Positions 25,758 to 34,905 of a DNA stretch of 64,000 nt are shown here, piece by piece. The notes beneath the pieces are model-generated. The model was not told the DNA's origin and did not search any database. It was given only the letters and a program-made list of their open reading frames with translations. The position numbers were made by a program, and so were the translations under genes. Where the stretch lies: the NCBI RefSeq assembly GCF_002727185.1, contig NZ_NIZW01000006.1, positions 248,001 through 312,000 on the forward strand, read 5' to 3'. The stretch comes from Rhodopirellula bahusiensis (GTDB taxonomy: Bacteria > Planctomycetota > Planctomycetia > Pirellulales > Pirellulaceae). How positions within the stretch are numbered: the stretch's first letter is position 1; every line of letters begins with the position of its first letter.

Positions 25758-26471
25758 ATGGCTCGTCACGTGATCGGCGACATCCACGGGTGCGCGAAAG
25801 CGCTCCGATCGATGATCCAAGAACTATCGCCGACCGCCGACGACGAGCTGATTTTCCTGGGCGACTACATCGACCGTGGCCCCGACTCTCGCGACGTCGT
25901 CGAGCAATTGATCACTCTGCAATCGACGTGCAAGGTTGTTCCATTGCGAGGAAACCATGAGTGGATGCTGCAGAGCGTGGTTTCGCGCGGCATGGACGAT
26001 GCCATGTGGCTTCGCAGCGGCGGCAAAGCAACCGTGACCAGTTACGGCGGTTCAATCGGAAGGATCCCGAAGGACCACCTGGCGTTCTTCGAATCGCTGC
26101 TTCCGTGCTACGAAACCGAAAACGAGATTTTCGTCCATGCGATGTACGACCCGAGTTGCGAGGTCGTGTCGCAGAGTGACGAGTTGACCTATTGGACTCA
26201 CCTTCCGCCCAGTCTGCCGGCGCCGCATCAAAGCGGAAAACGCGTTTACGTTGGGCACACGCCGCAACCAACCGGCGAAGTGCTCCGGCACACCCACTTG
26301 GTCTGCATGGACACGTATTGCTTCGGCGGCGGCTACCTCTCCGCGATGGAACTGGAATCCGAAACGGTTCTTCAGGTGGATCGCCACGGCCACATTCGCC
26401 GCGTTCCCATTGAGCGAATCGCGATGCTGATGAAAGGTTGCGTCCAGTGGTTTCAGGGCCGGAAACCTTAG
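25758..26471 (+). CDS. PPP-family serine/threonine protein phosphatase-like metallophosphoesterase
   Basis: 237 aa. Metal-ligand motifs in order: GDIHG (7-11), GDYIDRG (around 35-41), GNHEWM (around 65-70) and VGHTPQ (around 164). This is the bacterial PPP set (PrpA/PrpB and lambda phosphatase type), a two-metal enzyme that removes phosphate from proteins or small molecules. ApaH-type activity is an alternative. It starts immediately after the yqgE stop, so it is translationally coupled to it. Confidence 0.9.
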   Translation: MARHVIGDIHGCAKALRSMIQELSPTADDELIFLGDYIDRGPDSRDVVEQLITLQSTCKVVPLRGNHEWMLQSVVSRGMDDAMWLRSGGKATVTSYGGSIGRIPKDHLAFFESLLPCYETENEIFVHAMYDPSCEVVSQSDELTYWTHLPPSLPAPHQSGKRVYVGHTPQPTGEVLRHTHLVCMDTYCFGGGYLSAMELESETVLQVDRHGHIRRVPIERIAMLMKGCVQWFQGRKP

Positions 26472-26480
26472 GCAGAGGCT

Positions 26481-26489
26481 TGTTATACT
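26481..26489 (+). promoter_or_regulatory. Possible extended -10 promoter element of nadE
   Basis: TGTTATACT fits an extended -10 (TG, one base, TATACT), 10 bases past the phosphatase stop and 67 before the nadE start. No good -35 is seen, as is common with extended -10 promoters. Confidence 0.35.
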
Positions 26490-26555
26490 AGGTGACCGTC
26501 GGCGGATCTTTTACTCTGCTGTTGCTGCGTCCCCGGAATACGAGACAAACGACTT

Positions 26556-28634
26556 TTGACTTCTTCGAACGAATTGAATTTTCCCAAGCAGCGACGACAG
26601 CACGGGTTCTACCGAATCGCGACCGTGTCGCCAAAAGTCGTGGTGGCCGATCCCGCTGCCAATGCAGCGGAGACGATCGCCTGCATGGATGCGATCGCCC
26701 AGCAATCCGATCCGGATCTGATATTGTTCCCGGAACTTGGACAGTCCGCGTACACCTGCGGCGACTTATTCGCTACCCACACATTGCTGGATGCAAGCCT
26801 GGACGCACTTAGGAGAATTGCGACGCACACTCAAACGTGTCGCGCCACCGTGATCGTTGGCTTGCCACTTCGGGTCGGCACCAGCGTCATGAATGTCGCC
26901 GCGGTGGTCCGAGATGGATTCATCCGCGGCTTGGTGCCCAAGTCGTTCTTGCCCAACTACCGCGAATTTTATGAGGCGAGACATTTCCTAGCGGCATCGA
27001 AAACGGACCCAACAACGGTGCGGATCGATTCACAGGACATCCCCTTCGGTACCGACCTGCTTTTTCGCGACGGCTCGGCGACGCTCGCGATTGAGATCTG
27101 CGAAGACCTTTGGGTGCCTGTGCCACCAAGCAGCCATGCAGCAATCGCTGGCGCAAACGTGATTGCAAATCTATCAGCCAGCAACGAATTGGTCGGCAAA
27201 GCCCAATGGCGTCGTGATTTGGTCGTCAGCCAATCCGGCCGATTGATCGCGGCGTATGCTTATGCATCTGCGGGCGGTGGCGAATCGACCAGCGATTTGG
27301 TCTTTGGCGGACACTGCTTGGTCGCCGAAAACGGTGCGCTGATTGGCGAGTCGCGACGGATCGGCGATACCGACGACGAAGACTTGCCAGTGCAAACCGA
27401 ACTGATTCGCGATGTGGATTTGCAGCGACTCGATCATGATCGACGTGTCGTTGGTTCATTCGATGACTTTCAGTCGTCGTTGCCGCGACCGTATCGGACG
27501 GTAGAGCTGGAGCGGCGGCAAACGGAACCGAACGTTGCCTCCACAGCTGACGCGAACACCGGAGTGGCTGAGTCAACTCAACTACTCCGGCGAGTGGATC
27601 CGCACCCGTTTGTTCCTGACGATCGATCCAAACGCGAAGAGCGGTGTGCAGAAATCCTGGCGATCCAAACCGCTGGTTTGGTCAAACGATTGCAGCAACT
27701 GCCTGCTGATTTGCCACTGACGATTGGTATTTCCGGCGGACTCGACAGCACGCTGGCCTTGTTGGTCGCGGTCTCTGCCGTGGACCAACTGAAACGAGAC
27801 CGCAAGGTGATCGATGCGATCATCATGCCTGGATTTGGAACCACCCAGCACACCAACGACAGTGCGACTCAATTGGTCCAAGGATTGGGCGTGACATCGG
27901 AGAGCATCGATATCCGGCCACTCGCGTTGCGAACTTTTCTGGACATCGGCCATTCACCGCTGGGGCTCTCCATCGATGCGTCAACGGATGTGGAAGAGCT
28001 TCAATCGCGACTACAGAGGGTCGATGCTGACGCGACGGATTTGAAGTTTGAAAATGTCCAGGCTCGCCTTCGAACGATGCTGCTAATGAGCCGCGGCTTT
28101 GTGCTTGGCACGGGAGACTTGTCCGAACAGGCGTTGGGGTGGAGCACCTACAACGGCGACCACATGTCGATGTACAACGTCAACGCATCCGTACCAAAAA
28201 CGCTGGTGCGTTACTTGGTTCAATACGCCGCGGACCATCGCTATCGCAAATCGCTGCACGAGACACTTCACAGGATTGCCGACACACCAATTTCACCGGA
28301 GCTTTTGCCTCCGACCGAAGATGGCGAGATCCGGCAAAACACCGAGGCCTCGATCGGGCCTTATGAGCTGCACGATTTTTTCCTCTACCACTTTGTGCGA
28401 GGCGGTTGCGACGTTGCGAAAATGTGTTTCTTGGCAAAGCAAACCGAGTTCAATACTCCGCATTCGGATGATGTGATCGAGGCAACAGCGGAAACCTTTG
28501 TCCGACGTTTTTTCCAGAATCAATTCAAACGCAACTGTGTTCCGGACGGCCCAAAGATCGGCTCAGTCAGTTTGTCGCCTCGAGGCGACTGGCGGATGCC
28601 GGCGGACGCATCGAGCGCCGCATTTCTCGATTGA
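26556..28634 (+). CDS. nadE: Glutamine-dependent NAD+ synthetase
   Basis: 692 aa two-domain enzyme making NAD+ from deamido-NAD+ with glutamine nitrogen. The N-terminal glutaminase (nitrilase fold) shows E60 (LFPELGQSAYTCGD), K129 (VPKSFLPNYREFYE) and C182 (IEICEDLWVP). The C-terminal synthetase shows the PP-loop GISGGLDSTLAL and GTGDLSEQALGW(S)TYNGDHM. Length fits the long glutamine-using type. The start is TTG: no ATG occurs before the conserved FYRIATVSPKVVVADP segment. It lies 84 bases after the phosphatase gene, with a possible promoter of its own. Confidence 0.95.
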   Translation: MTSSNELNFPKQRRQHGFYRIATVSPKVVVADPAANAAETIACMDAIAQQSDPDLILFPELGQSAYTCGDLFATHTLLDASLDALRRIATHTQTCRATVIVGLPLRVGTSVMNVAAVVRDGFIRGLVPKSFLPNYREFYEARHFLAASKTDPTTVRIDSQDIPFGTDLLFRDGSATLAIEICEDLWVPVPPSSHAAIAGANVIANLSASNELVGKAQWRRDLVVSQSGRLIAAYAYASAGGGESTSDLVFGGHCLVAENGALIGESRRIGDTDDEDLPVQTELIRDVDLQRLDHDRRVVGSFDDFQSSLPRPYRTVELERRQTEPNVASTADANTGVAESTQLLRRVDPHPFVPDDRSKREERCAEILAIQTAGLVKRLQQLPADLPLTIGISGGLDSTLALLVAVSAVDQLKRDRKVIDAIIMPGFGTTQHTNDSATQLVQGLGVTSESIDIRPLALRTFLDIGHSPLGLSIDASTDVEELQSRLQRVDADATDLKFENVQARLRTMLLMSRGFVLGTGDLSEQALGWSTYNGDHMSMYNVNASVPKTLVRYLVQYAADHRYRKSLHETLHRIADTPISPELLPPTEDGEIRQNTEASIGPYELHDFFLYHFVRGGCDVAKMCFLAKQTEFNTPHSDDVIEATAETFVRRFFQNQFKRNCVPDGPKIGSVSLSPRGDWRMPADASSAAFLD

Positions 28635-28744
28635 GCTCGCTACCACCCATTCGCTTTGACGCGACGACGTGCACAATGAGGCAATGCCGCTGGCACCACC
28701 GGCCGCCAAATCGATGCTCCTTTTGTTCCCTGAGAACCTGATTC

Positions 28745-29089
28745 ATGTCAAACGATTCCGCCCTGCCGCTTGAAATCACCGTCGCTGATCTGGACGAAAT
28801 GCGAACTCGCGGGGACGACTTCGTGTTGCTGGATGTGCGTGAAACAGCCGAGTACGAAACGGCCCGCATCGAAGGATCAAAGCTCCTGCCGATGAGTGTG
28901 ATCCAAGAACGTTTGGCTGAACTGGACGACCATCGCCAGGACCACATCGTCGTGCAGTGTCATCACGGTGGCCGCAGCATGCAGGTGACTCAGTTCCTGC
29001 AGTCCCAAGGGTTCGAAAAAGTCCAAAACCTGGCCGGCGGAATCGATCAATGGTCCCAGCAGATCGATTCATCGGTTCCTCGGTATTGA
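28745..29089 (+). CDS. Rhodanese-domain protein
   Basis: 114 aa single rhodanese domain. VLLDVRETAEYETARIEGS is the conserved first half, and the active-site loop QCHHGGRS has the persulfide-carrying Cys (C72), followed by AGGIDQWS. Single-domain rhodaneses move sulfane sulfur in the cytoplasm; the partner is not known. It has no signal peptide. The start is an ATG about 110 bases after nadE. Confidence 0.92.
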   Translation: MSNDSALPLEITVADLDEMRTRGDDFVLLDVRETAEYETARIEGSKLLPMSVIQERLAELDDHRQDHIVVQCHHGGRSMQVTQFLQSQGFEKVQNLAGGIDQWSQQIDSSVPRY

Positions 29090-29242
29090 TCGCTGGGTCG
29101 ATCCGAAGTGAATCTTTAACGAGTTGGTAAAGTGCGTGGTTTGAGAACACTTTGCATGTCGTTCGGATTGTTTTAGTCCTGACGATCATTCCTCGTCGAT
29201 AAGCGATGTCAGTCATCCAAAGTTCGACGGAGAAAGTAGCTG

Positions 29243-30373
29243 ATGTCTTGGACCCTTTCAAAAAATCGACGTTCGTCTGATTTGAGTTTCGCTCCCCGCA
29301 ATCAATTCGGCAGGCGAGTGATCGCTGTTCGTTTCTTGGCCGCGTGGGCAATGATCGCCGCTATGGCCTGCGTTGGCGTCAGCGACGCGTCGGCTCAATC
29401 TTGCGGCTGCGGCGAACCCGCCTGCGGACTGGAATCGGCAACTTGCGATTGCGAACCGGCCTGTGGTTTGGAGCCCGCCTGCGGATGCGAAGCTCCCTTG
29501 GCTTTCCCCGCCCTGCGAGCACGCTCGAGTGTTTCCTGCGGCTGCGAAACGGAATGCTCTTGCAGCGTCGAACCGGAATGCGGTGCAGAACCTCTGTGTG
29601 GCGTACAGCCCTTTTTCGCCAGCGAACCGAGCTGCGGTTTCGATGTGGCCTGTGGCTGTGAGTCAGTCGGATGCTCCGGTTGCAGCAAACCCGACAGCGG
29701 CGGTTTCTTGGGACGCCACAAAGTGCAGAAGTGCAACCCGATCTATCAAACGCTGGATCTCGCCGCCTGTGGCGTGGAACGCGTCTTTGAAGTCGGCGCG
29801 TTCTTGGTTCACGGAAAACGTTGTCATCGCGCATGCGAATCGGAATGCCAGACCTGCAGCCACTGCGAATCGTCAGCGGGTGCAATGTATAGCCACGAAG
29901 TTCATGCTTATGGCCATCATCAAGTGATCGAAGCTCCGGTTGTGATGGAATCTCGCGGAATGCCGCCGACGTCGAGCCAAAGCGTGACCGAAGTGACGCC
30001 CTATGCGCAACGAAAACCGAGCATGCAAGGAATCCCAACTCCGGCACCTCAGCACCGGAATGTTCCGCTCACCGACGGGCCGAAGACCACGATTCGCAAA
30101 TCGGCTCCTGGATTGCCATCGATTCCGAAGCCAGTTCCAGCTGAAGCGGCTCCGAGTCGCAACTCGAAGGGACGCGCGGGATCGCTGTTCGACGAAATGC
30201 GAAATCCGTTCGAAGATGATTCGGCCAATCTCAGCAAGCGTCGGGTTCAGGTTCGCCAGACTTCGTTCAATGGCGGGGAACCTGAGGGGCTTCGTCGAAT
30301 CCCACGTCCGGTTCGCAAAGCGGCAACGCAGCCAACCGAAGCGGATGACTTTGCCGACTACTTCCGAAAGTAG
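29243..30373 (+). CDS. Secreted cysteine-rich repeat protein
   Basis: 376 aa; ATG with GGAG (29231-29234) 8 bases upstream. A long signal peptide (basic start, hydrophobic about 27-50) ends in DASA, cleaved before QSCGCG. The next 170 residues hold 26 Cys, largely in short units such as EPACGLEPACGC and SCGCETECSCS, with recurring acidic and Gly/Pro residues. The second half is Cys-free, Pro/Ser-rich and basic, ending in DDFADYFRK. I do not recognise a characterised family; similar Cys-rich secreted proteins are seen in planctomycetes. It might be disulfide cross-linked in the cell wall or bind metal. A TM/signal followed by such Cys density is unlike any neighbour. Confidence 0.75.
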   Translation: MSWTLSKNRRSSDLSFAPRNQFGRRVIAVRFLAAWAMIAAMACVGVSDASAQSCGCGEPACGLESATCDCEPACGLEPACGCEAPLAFPALRARSSVSCGCETECSCSVEPECGAEPLCGVQPFFASEPSCGFDVACGCESVGCSGCSKPDSGGFLGRHKVQKCNPIYQTLDLAACGVERVFEVGAFLVHGKRCHRACESECQTCSHCESSAGAMYSHEVHAYGHHQVIEAPVVMESRGMPPTSSQSVTEVTPYAQRKPSMQGIPTPAPQHRNVPLTDGPKTTIRKSAPGLPSIPKPVPAEAAPSRNSKGRAGSLFDEMRNPFEDDSANLSKRRVQVRQTSFNGGEPEGLRRIPRPVRKAATQPTEADDFADYFRK

Positions 30374-30504
30374 TCGCGACCGGGCGGGCTTGGTCAAGAC
30401 ATGAGTTTGACGAGCCCTTCGGCTGGCAGCCCGCGTCCGATGAACAAACGAGACGCGGTGGATTCGTTGACATGATTTGGATGGTCTACAATGGTGACGG
30501 GTGA

Positions 30505-31686
30505 ATGGCCCGTCGCCATTTTTTTGTGGATTGGCTTGCGAAGTCTCAGCAAGCCAGTCTGCTTAAATCATCGTTCTCGTTGGACTTTTTTGTTGTGGTA
30601 AGACGCACCGTATTGATCCTTTTTGCTTCGCTGATGACTTGGGCTGGCCCGGTCGGTCCGGAAGCGCATGGGGACGTCATCACATTTAATGACGGTGCAG
30701 ACGATTCCGCTCCAACAGAACGAACCATCGACGCGGAGATCTTGGTCGAGGCTGCCGACGGCGGGGTGCTGGCGCGTTGCGACGCCGGCAAGCTGTGGAC
30801 GATCCAGCCGGACATGATCGTCCAACGAACGAAGCAACCCGCGGGTCCGCCGATCGATCAAGAGACGATGGCTCGTCGGATGCTGGATGAGTTGCCAAAG
30901 GGTTTTCAGGTTTACCGGACTGCAAATTACTTGCTGCTTCATCAAGGCAACGAAGCCTACGCGAGAGATTGCGGGGTTCTGTTCGAACAACTGCACCGTG
31001 GCTTCTTCACGTACTGGAAAAACCAACACGTAGATCTTGAGGAACCTCGGTATCCGCTGGTGGCATTGGTGCTCGCCAACCACGATGAATTCCTGAAATA
31101 CGCGAGCCAAGAGATCGGCGAAACGGCGAAAAGCGTCATCGGTTACTACCACTTGGAAAGCAACCGAATGACAACTTTTCGGGTGCCCAACATCGAACGC
31201 AACATCGCGACGATCATTCACGAAGCGACACATCAATTGGCGTACAACTGCGGGTTGCAAACTCGATTCGCAGACAACCCGATGTGGGTCAGCGAAGGTC
31301 TGGCGATGTTTTTCGAATCCCCTGATTTCAGCAACCCGCGCGGATGGCGTGGAATCGGTCGCGTCAACGCAGTCAATCTTGGCCGCTTTCGGCGCTACCT
31401 TTCATCCCGCCCCGCGGATTCTCTCGCGACCCTCCTGTCGGACGATTCACGATTTCGTTCCGTCTCAACGGCGGAAGATGCCTACGGCGAGTCCTGGGCG
31501 CTGACGTATTTCCTATTGAAGACACAGCGAAAAGAGTTTGTGTCTTATCTGCAGAAACTCAGTGAGTCCAAACCGCTCGACGAGCGAACGCCTCGGGAAA
31601 GAATCGAGGACTTTGAAAGTTCCATGGACATGAATCTGGAACAGCTCGATCGCAAGTTTGTTACCTACATGCGACGCGTTCGCTAG
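30505..31686 (+). CDS. DUF1570 metallopeptidase-like secreted protein
   Basis: 393 aa. A hydrophobic export segment lies at about residues 35-55 (VVRRTVLILFASLMTWAGPVG); a GTG start inside the present reading (around residue 31) would make it a standard signal peptide, so the exact start is open. The middle has a zinc motif H239-E-A-T-H243 and a further Glu in WVSEGLAMFFE (E264), a gluzincin-like arrangement. DUF1570 proteins are abundant in planctomycetes and uncharacterised; proteolysis is plausible but unproven. Its 3' end lies about 50 bases from the converging DUF1559 gene. Confidence 0.82.
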   Translation: MARRHFFVDWLAKSQQASLLKSSFSLDFFVVVRRTVLILFASLMTWAGPVGPEAHGDVITFNDGADDSAPTERTIDAEILVEAADGGVLARCDAGKLWTIQPDMIVQRTKQPAGPPIDQETMARRMLDELPKGFQVYRTANYLLLHQGNEAYARDCGVLFEQLHRGFFTYWKNQHVDLEEPRYPLVALVLANHDEFLKYASQEIGETAKSVIGYYHLESNRMTTFRVPNIERNIATIIHEATHQLAYNCGLQTRFADNPMWVSEGLAMFFESPDFSNPRGWRGIGRVNAVNLGRFRRYLSSRPADSLATLLSDDSRFRSVSTAEDAYGESWALTYFLLKTQRKEFVSYLQKLSESKPLDERTPRERIEDFESSMDMNLEQLDRKFVTYMRRVR

Positions 31687-31735
31687 CGAATCGAATTTGC
31701 CAGACAAGCTGGCTAAAACACGAGTCGAGTCGATG

Positions 31736-32974
31736 TCAAAACTCGCCGCTGATCACTTCGCGGGAGGCACGTGTTCCAAGAGCTCCCCACAATCCGTAGG
31801 GGCTTTCTGATCCGGCGGGAGTCACACTGTCAGTTTGCCCTGACAGTGCTTTGCAATAAACGCATGGAATGCGCGAGTTGCCCGCTTCGATCGAGTCGGT
31901 GATGAACTTCACCGCACCGTCGGACATGGCGACATGCACGCCGCCGACGTGATAGCTGCTCGGCGGAGCGATTCCGTATGTGTCCGAATGACCGACCAAA
32001 CACAATTCTGAGTTTGGACCCAGGATCGTGTTGAACTGCGATTGGAGTGTGTGGAAGTCCGCCCACCGCAAACCACGTTGAGAGATCGGTGCGTAGACGC
32101 GAGCGTCTTCAGTCCAGAAATTCGGGCGTTCAGGATCAACGAACCCGAGGTCAAAGCATCGCTTGGGGTTGTTGGCGATTTGAAAGAACCCACCTTTTGC
32201 GTTTGTGAATCCAATCGTTCGATTGTCGCGATCACCCAGCCCCGTTGCGATTTCACCCACCGCAATCGTGTTGCTCAGGCCATCCGTGAAATCACGAAAA
32301 CGCATCGACTTGCGAGGCACGAACGCACCACGAAGTCCACATCGAGCACGTTGTGATGCAAGCGAATCGTTGTAGTCCCATCGGTTCGCACTGCTGTTCC
32401 AAACTGTGATCCCGTGCTCGGCTTCATAGAACCCATCGCCCGTGCAGGCGGCGTAATTTGTGCGTCCAAGTCCGGGCAATCCGTACCCTGGGTCACTCGG
32501 GCATCGGAAAGTTGGAATCTCCGTCGCCCAAGGCGGATACTCGATCGTCCACGGCCGCGGGCCAAAGGCAGGCCAGATATCGCCGTCGGCTTCGATCAAC
32601 GGATTGCTGACCATCGACCAAATGGCCTGTTGCTCCACGTAGGGCAGAAGACCGACCAAATAAGTCAGCTCCATCCGCGTGAACCCAGTGCCATCGTTGG
32701 CACTGCCGCGTCCGGCCGTGTTGTCATTTTCATCGGTCGGTCCAACGCCGTGAATTGGCAACTGGTTGAAAGCGGAGTGGTAGTTGTGCAGGCCCAAGCC
32801 GATCTGCTTCATATTGTTCCCGCAACTCATTCGTCTCGCCGCTTCGCGAGCTGCTTGGACCGCCGGCAAAAGCAAAGCAACCAAAACGCCAATGATGGCG
32901 ATGACGACCAACAGTTCCACGAGCGTGAAGGCTTGCCGTTGAAAAGAGCGTCGTTTTGAACGGTCGAGATGCAT
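31736..32974 (-). CDS. DUF1559 prepilin-like secreted protein
   Basis: 412 aa from ATG 32974. The N-terminus is a type IV prepilin-like signal: short basic leader, then AFTLVELLVVIAIIGVLVAL, with Phe and the Glu five residues into the mature part. The large C-terminal domain has the planctomycete DUF1559 marks: REAARRMSCGNNMKQIGLGLHNYH written here in parts (ARRMSC, LHNYHSAFNQLP), DGLSNTIAVGE and the C-terminal HVGGVHVAMSDGAVKFI (H-x9-DG). The family is greatly expanded in planctomycetes, with unknown role, probably in surface or pseudopilus-like structures. Confidence 0.92.
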   Translation of the reverse strand: MHLDRSKRRSFQRQAFTLVELLVVIAIIGVLVALLLPAVQAAREAARRMSCGNNMKQIGLGLHNYHSAFNQLPIHGVGPTDENDNTAGRGSANDGTGFTRMELTYLVGLLPYVEQQAIWSMVSNPLIEADGDIWPAFGPRPWTIEYPPWATEIPTFRCPSDPGYGLPGLGRTNYAACTGDGFYEAEHGITVWNSSANRWDYNDSLASQRARCGLRGAFVPRKSMRFRDFTDGLSNTIAVGEIATGLGDRDNRTIGFTNAKGGFFQIANNPKRCFDLGFVDPERPNFWTEDARVYAPISQRGLRWADFHTLQSQFNTILGPNSELCLVGHSDTYGIAPPSSYHVGGVHVAMSDGAVKFITDSIEAGNSRIPCVYCKALSGQTDSVTPAGSESPYGLWGALGTRASREVISGEF

Positions 32975-33193
32975 GCCAATTCCACAAGAAACGTGGGAAG
33001 TGATGTCAATGCATCCATGCATGTGCCGAGGTCGTTGTACGCAGGACCTCAGGATGGAACAAGTAAAAATTTGCAACCCAGCGGAGGATGCGAGCTTGTG
33101 CCCCCGTAATCAGCCCATGCACGACTAGCTGACCGTCATCGAAGACGCGACAATGGGCCCTTCGTCCGTTTCCACCACCATCGAGAGAAAGCC

Positions 33194-33589
33194 ATGCGTT
33201 TGTTATTAGGTTTAGGAATCTGTTGCGTTGCCGCCGCGGTTATGCAGTTGTCAGCGACGGGAGCTGAAGAGAAAGCCTCTAAGAAAGTCCTCCGGCACGT
33301 CGTGATGTTTGGGTTCAAAGAGTCCAGCTCGGAAGCCGACGTCAAAACTGTTGTCGATGCTTTTCGCAATCTCCCCAACGAGATCCCCGAAATCGCGGAC
33401 TTCGAATTCGGAACCAACAACTCGCCCGAAGGTCTCAACGATGGCCTGTCGCACTGCTTCCTTGTCTCGTTCGAAAGCGAGGAAGACCGCGAAACGTACC
33501 TGCCTCACCCAGCCCACAAGGCATTCGTGGAAGTGCTGAAGCCTCACCTCGAAAAGGTGGTCGTGATCGATTACTGGGCCGATAAGTAG
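33194..33589 (+). CDS. Exported Dabb (stress-responsive A/B barrel) protein
   Basis: 131 aa. A signal peptide (MRLLLGLGICCVAAAVMQLS, cut near ATGA) precedes one Dabb domain with VLRHVVMFGFKES at its start, SHCFLVSFESEEDRETYLPHPAHKAFV in the middle (in two parts) and VIDYW at the end. Dabb dimers form ferredoxin-like barrels; here the domain would act in the periplasm. Function unknown. A strong terminator follows. Confidence 0.88.
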   Translation: MRLLLGLGICCVAAAVMQLSATGAEEKASKKVLRHVVMFGFKESSSEADVKTVVDAFRNLPNEIPEIADFEFGTNNSPEGLNDGLSHCFLVSFESEEDRETYLPHPAHKAFVEVLKPHLEKVVVIDYWADK

Positions 33590-33672
33590 TCCGGTTGATG
33601 ACGATCCGGACCGGCTGATGAGGCTCCGCCAGCTCAAATTGGCGGAATTGAAGCTGCCCTCCACCTGTCCAG

Positions 33673-33744
33673 GCACCAACGAGAAAAACACAGAAAGCCC
33701 GGCAATTGCGGCCTGAAACCGCTGCCGGGCTTTTTCGTTGGTGC
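33673..33744 (+). terminator. Rho-independent terminator after the Dabb gene, within a longer palindrome
   Basis: AAAGCCCGGCA (33694-33704) pairs with TGCCGGGCTTT (33723-33733), ending in TTTTT. An outer pair GCACCAACGA (33673-33682) and TCGTTGGTGC (33735-33744) makes the whole 72-base structure nearly palindromic, so it could end transcription from either side. Confidence 0.75.
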
Positions 33745-33860
33745 AGCAGCACGGGCGAGATTGGCTGAACGCTTGACCAAATTTGCTTCCGTGGCTATCC
33801 TCCGTCATCAATCCGGCTAAAAGTTGCCGGGAACATCATAAGGAAATTTAATACAGCAGG

Positions 33861-34838
33861 TTGTCATTGCAGTTTCGTACACTTGAATTGTTCTGTCGTG
33901 TCGCAGATCTCCGTAGCTTTTCAAAGGCGGCGGCCGATTGCGGATTGACTCAGAGCGCGGTTAGCCAAGCCATCAGCGGGTTAGAAGAATCCGTCGGGGC
34001 CTGTTTGATCGATCGCTCAAGTCGTCCATTGGGTCTGACCGACGCGGGCGAGATTTACCTGTGCGGCGTTCGTGATGTAATCCGCCAATACAACGAACTG
34101 GAACAACGAGTCCGGTTCCGCGGCGAACGACTGACGGGCAGTGTGACAGTTGGTGCGATCTATTCGGTCGGTCTGAGTTACATGCCCGAAGCCACCAAGG
34201 TCTTCGAGACTCAGCACCCCGACGTCAAAGTCCGCACCGAGTTCGGAAGCAGTCAGCGAGTCGTGCAAATGGTGCTCGACGGCGGCGTCGAATTCGGATT
34301 GGTCAGCTTCCCGCGCACGACGAAAGCGTTGGGCACGATTCCTTGGCAATCCGAACCGATGCGTTTGGTTTGCTCCGACAACCATCCTTTCGCGAAACGC
34401 ACCGAAGTCTCCGCCTCAGAACTCAGCGGCATGGAGATGGTTGGTTTTGAACGAGGGTTGGTGCTTCGTCAGGCCATCGACCAATGTTTGAAACGGGCTG
34501 GCATTTCGGTTGTGACTCAGATGGAGTTCGACAACGCGGATTCGATGGTGCGTGCGATCCAAGCGAACCGAGGGTTGGGGATTGTGCCCGAAGCCGCCGT
34601 GCGTCGAGAAACGGCCAACGGAACCTTACGTGTGGTCGCTTGTCCCGAAATTCAGATGGTCAGACCACTTGGAATCATCTTTCGCCGCAGCAGCAAACTC
34701 AGCCGAGCGGCAATCGAATTGGGGTCGCTTCTCCTGGGTCGGGAGATGGAACCTGAACTGAGAACCAAGTCAGAAGCTGCGAAAGCAGACCGCAAGAAAA
34801 ACCAAACCAAAGACCGGGCGGTCTCGGTCGTCGCATGA
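33861..34838 (+). CDS. LysR-type transcriptional regulator
   Basis: 325 aa with a TTG start; a second TTG two codons later is equally possible and no ATG is available near. Winged helix-turn-helix at about 3-60 (FRTLELFCRVADLRSFSKAA, TQSAVSQAISGLEESVGACL), then a substrate-binding-like effector domain (about 90-295) and a basic tail. The effector is unknown. It lies 67 bases upstream of gltB in the same direction, which suggests it may control glutamate synthase, although LysR genes are more often divergent from their targets. Confidence 0.9.
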   Translation: MSLQFRTLELFCRVADLRSFSKAAADCGLTQSAVSQAISGLEESVGACLIDRSSRPLGLTDAGEIYLCGVRDVIRQYNELEQRVRFRGERLTGSVTVGAIYSVGLSYMPEATKVFETQHPDVKVRTEFGSSQRVVQMVLDGGVEFGLVSFPRTTKALGTIPWQSEPMRLVCSDNHPFAKRTEVSASELSGMEMVGFERGLVLRQAIDQCLKRAGISVVTQMEFDNADSMVRAIQANRGLGIVPEAAVRRETANGTLRVVACPEIQMVRPLGIIFRRSSKLSRAAIELGSLLLGREMEPELRTKSEAAKADRKKNQTKDRAVSVVA

Positions 34839-34905
34839 TCCGCGGCCCAGACTCAAACGCCCTTTCATCATCCACACATTTCCCCATCCCCAAGTTGTTT
34901 CAGTT

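Noticed and set aside
30467-30492. TTGACA and TACAAT as a promoter for the DUF1570 gene
   Set aside because: The spacer is only 14 bases, too short for a usual sigma-70 promoter.
32042-32959. Plus-strand frames opposite the DUF1559 gene
   Set aside because: Antisense to a certain gene with a prepilin signal and H-x9-DG motif; no independent support.
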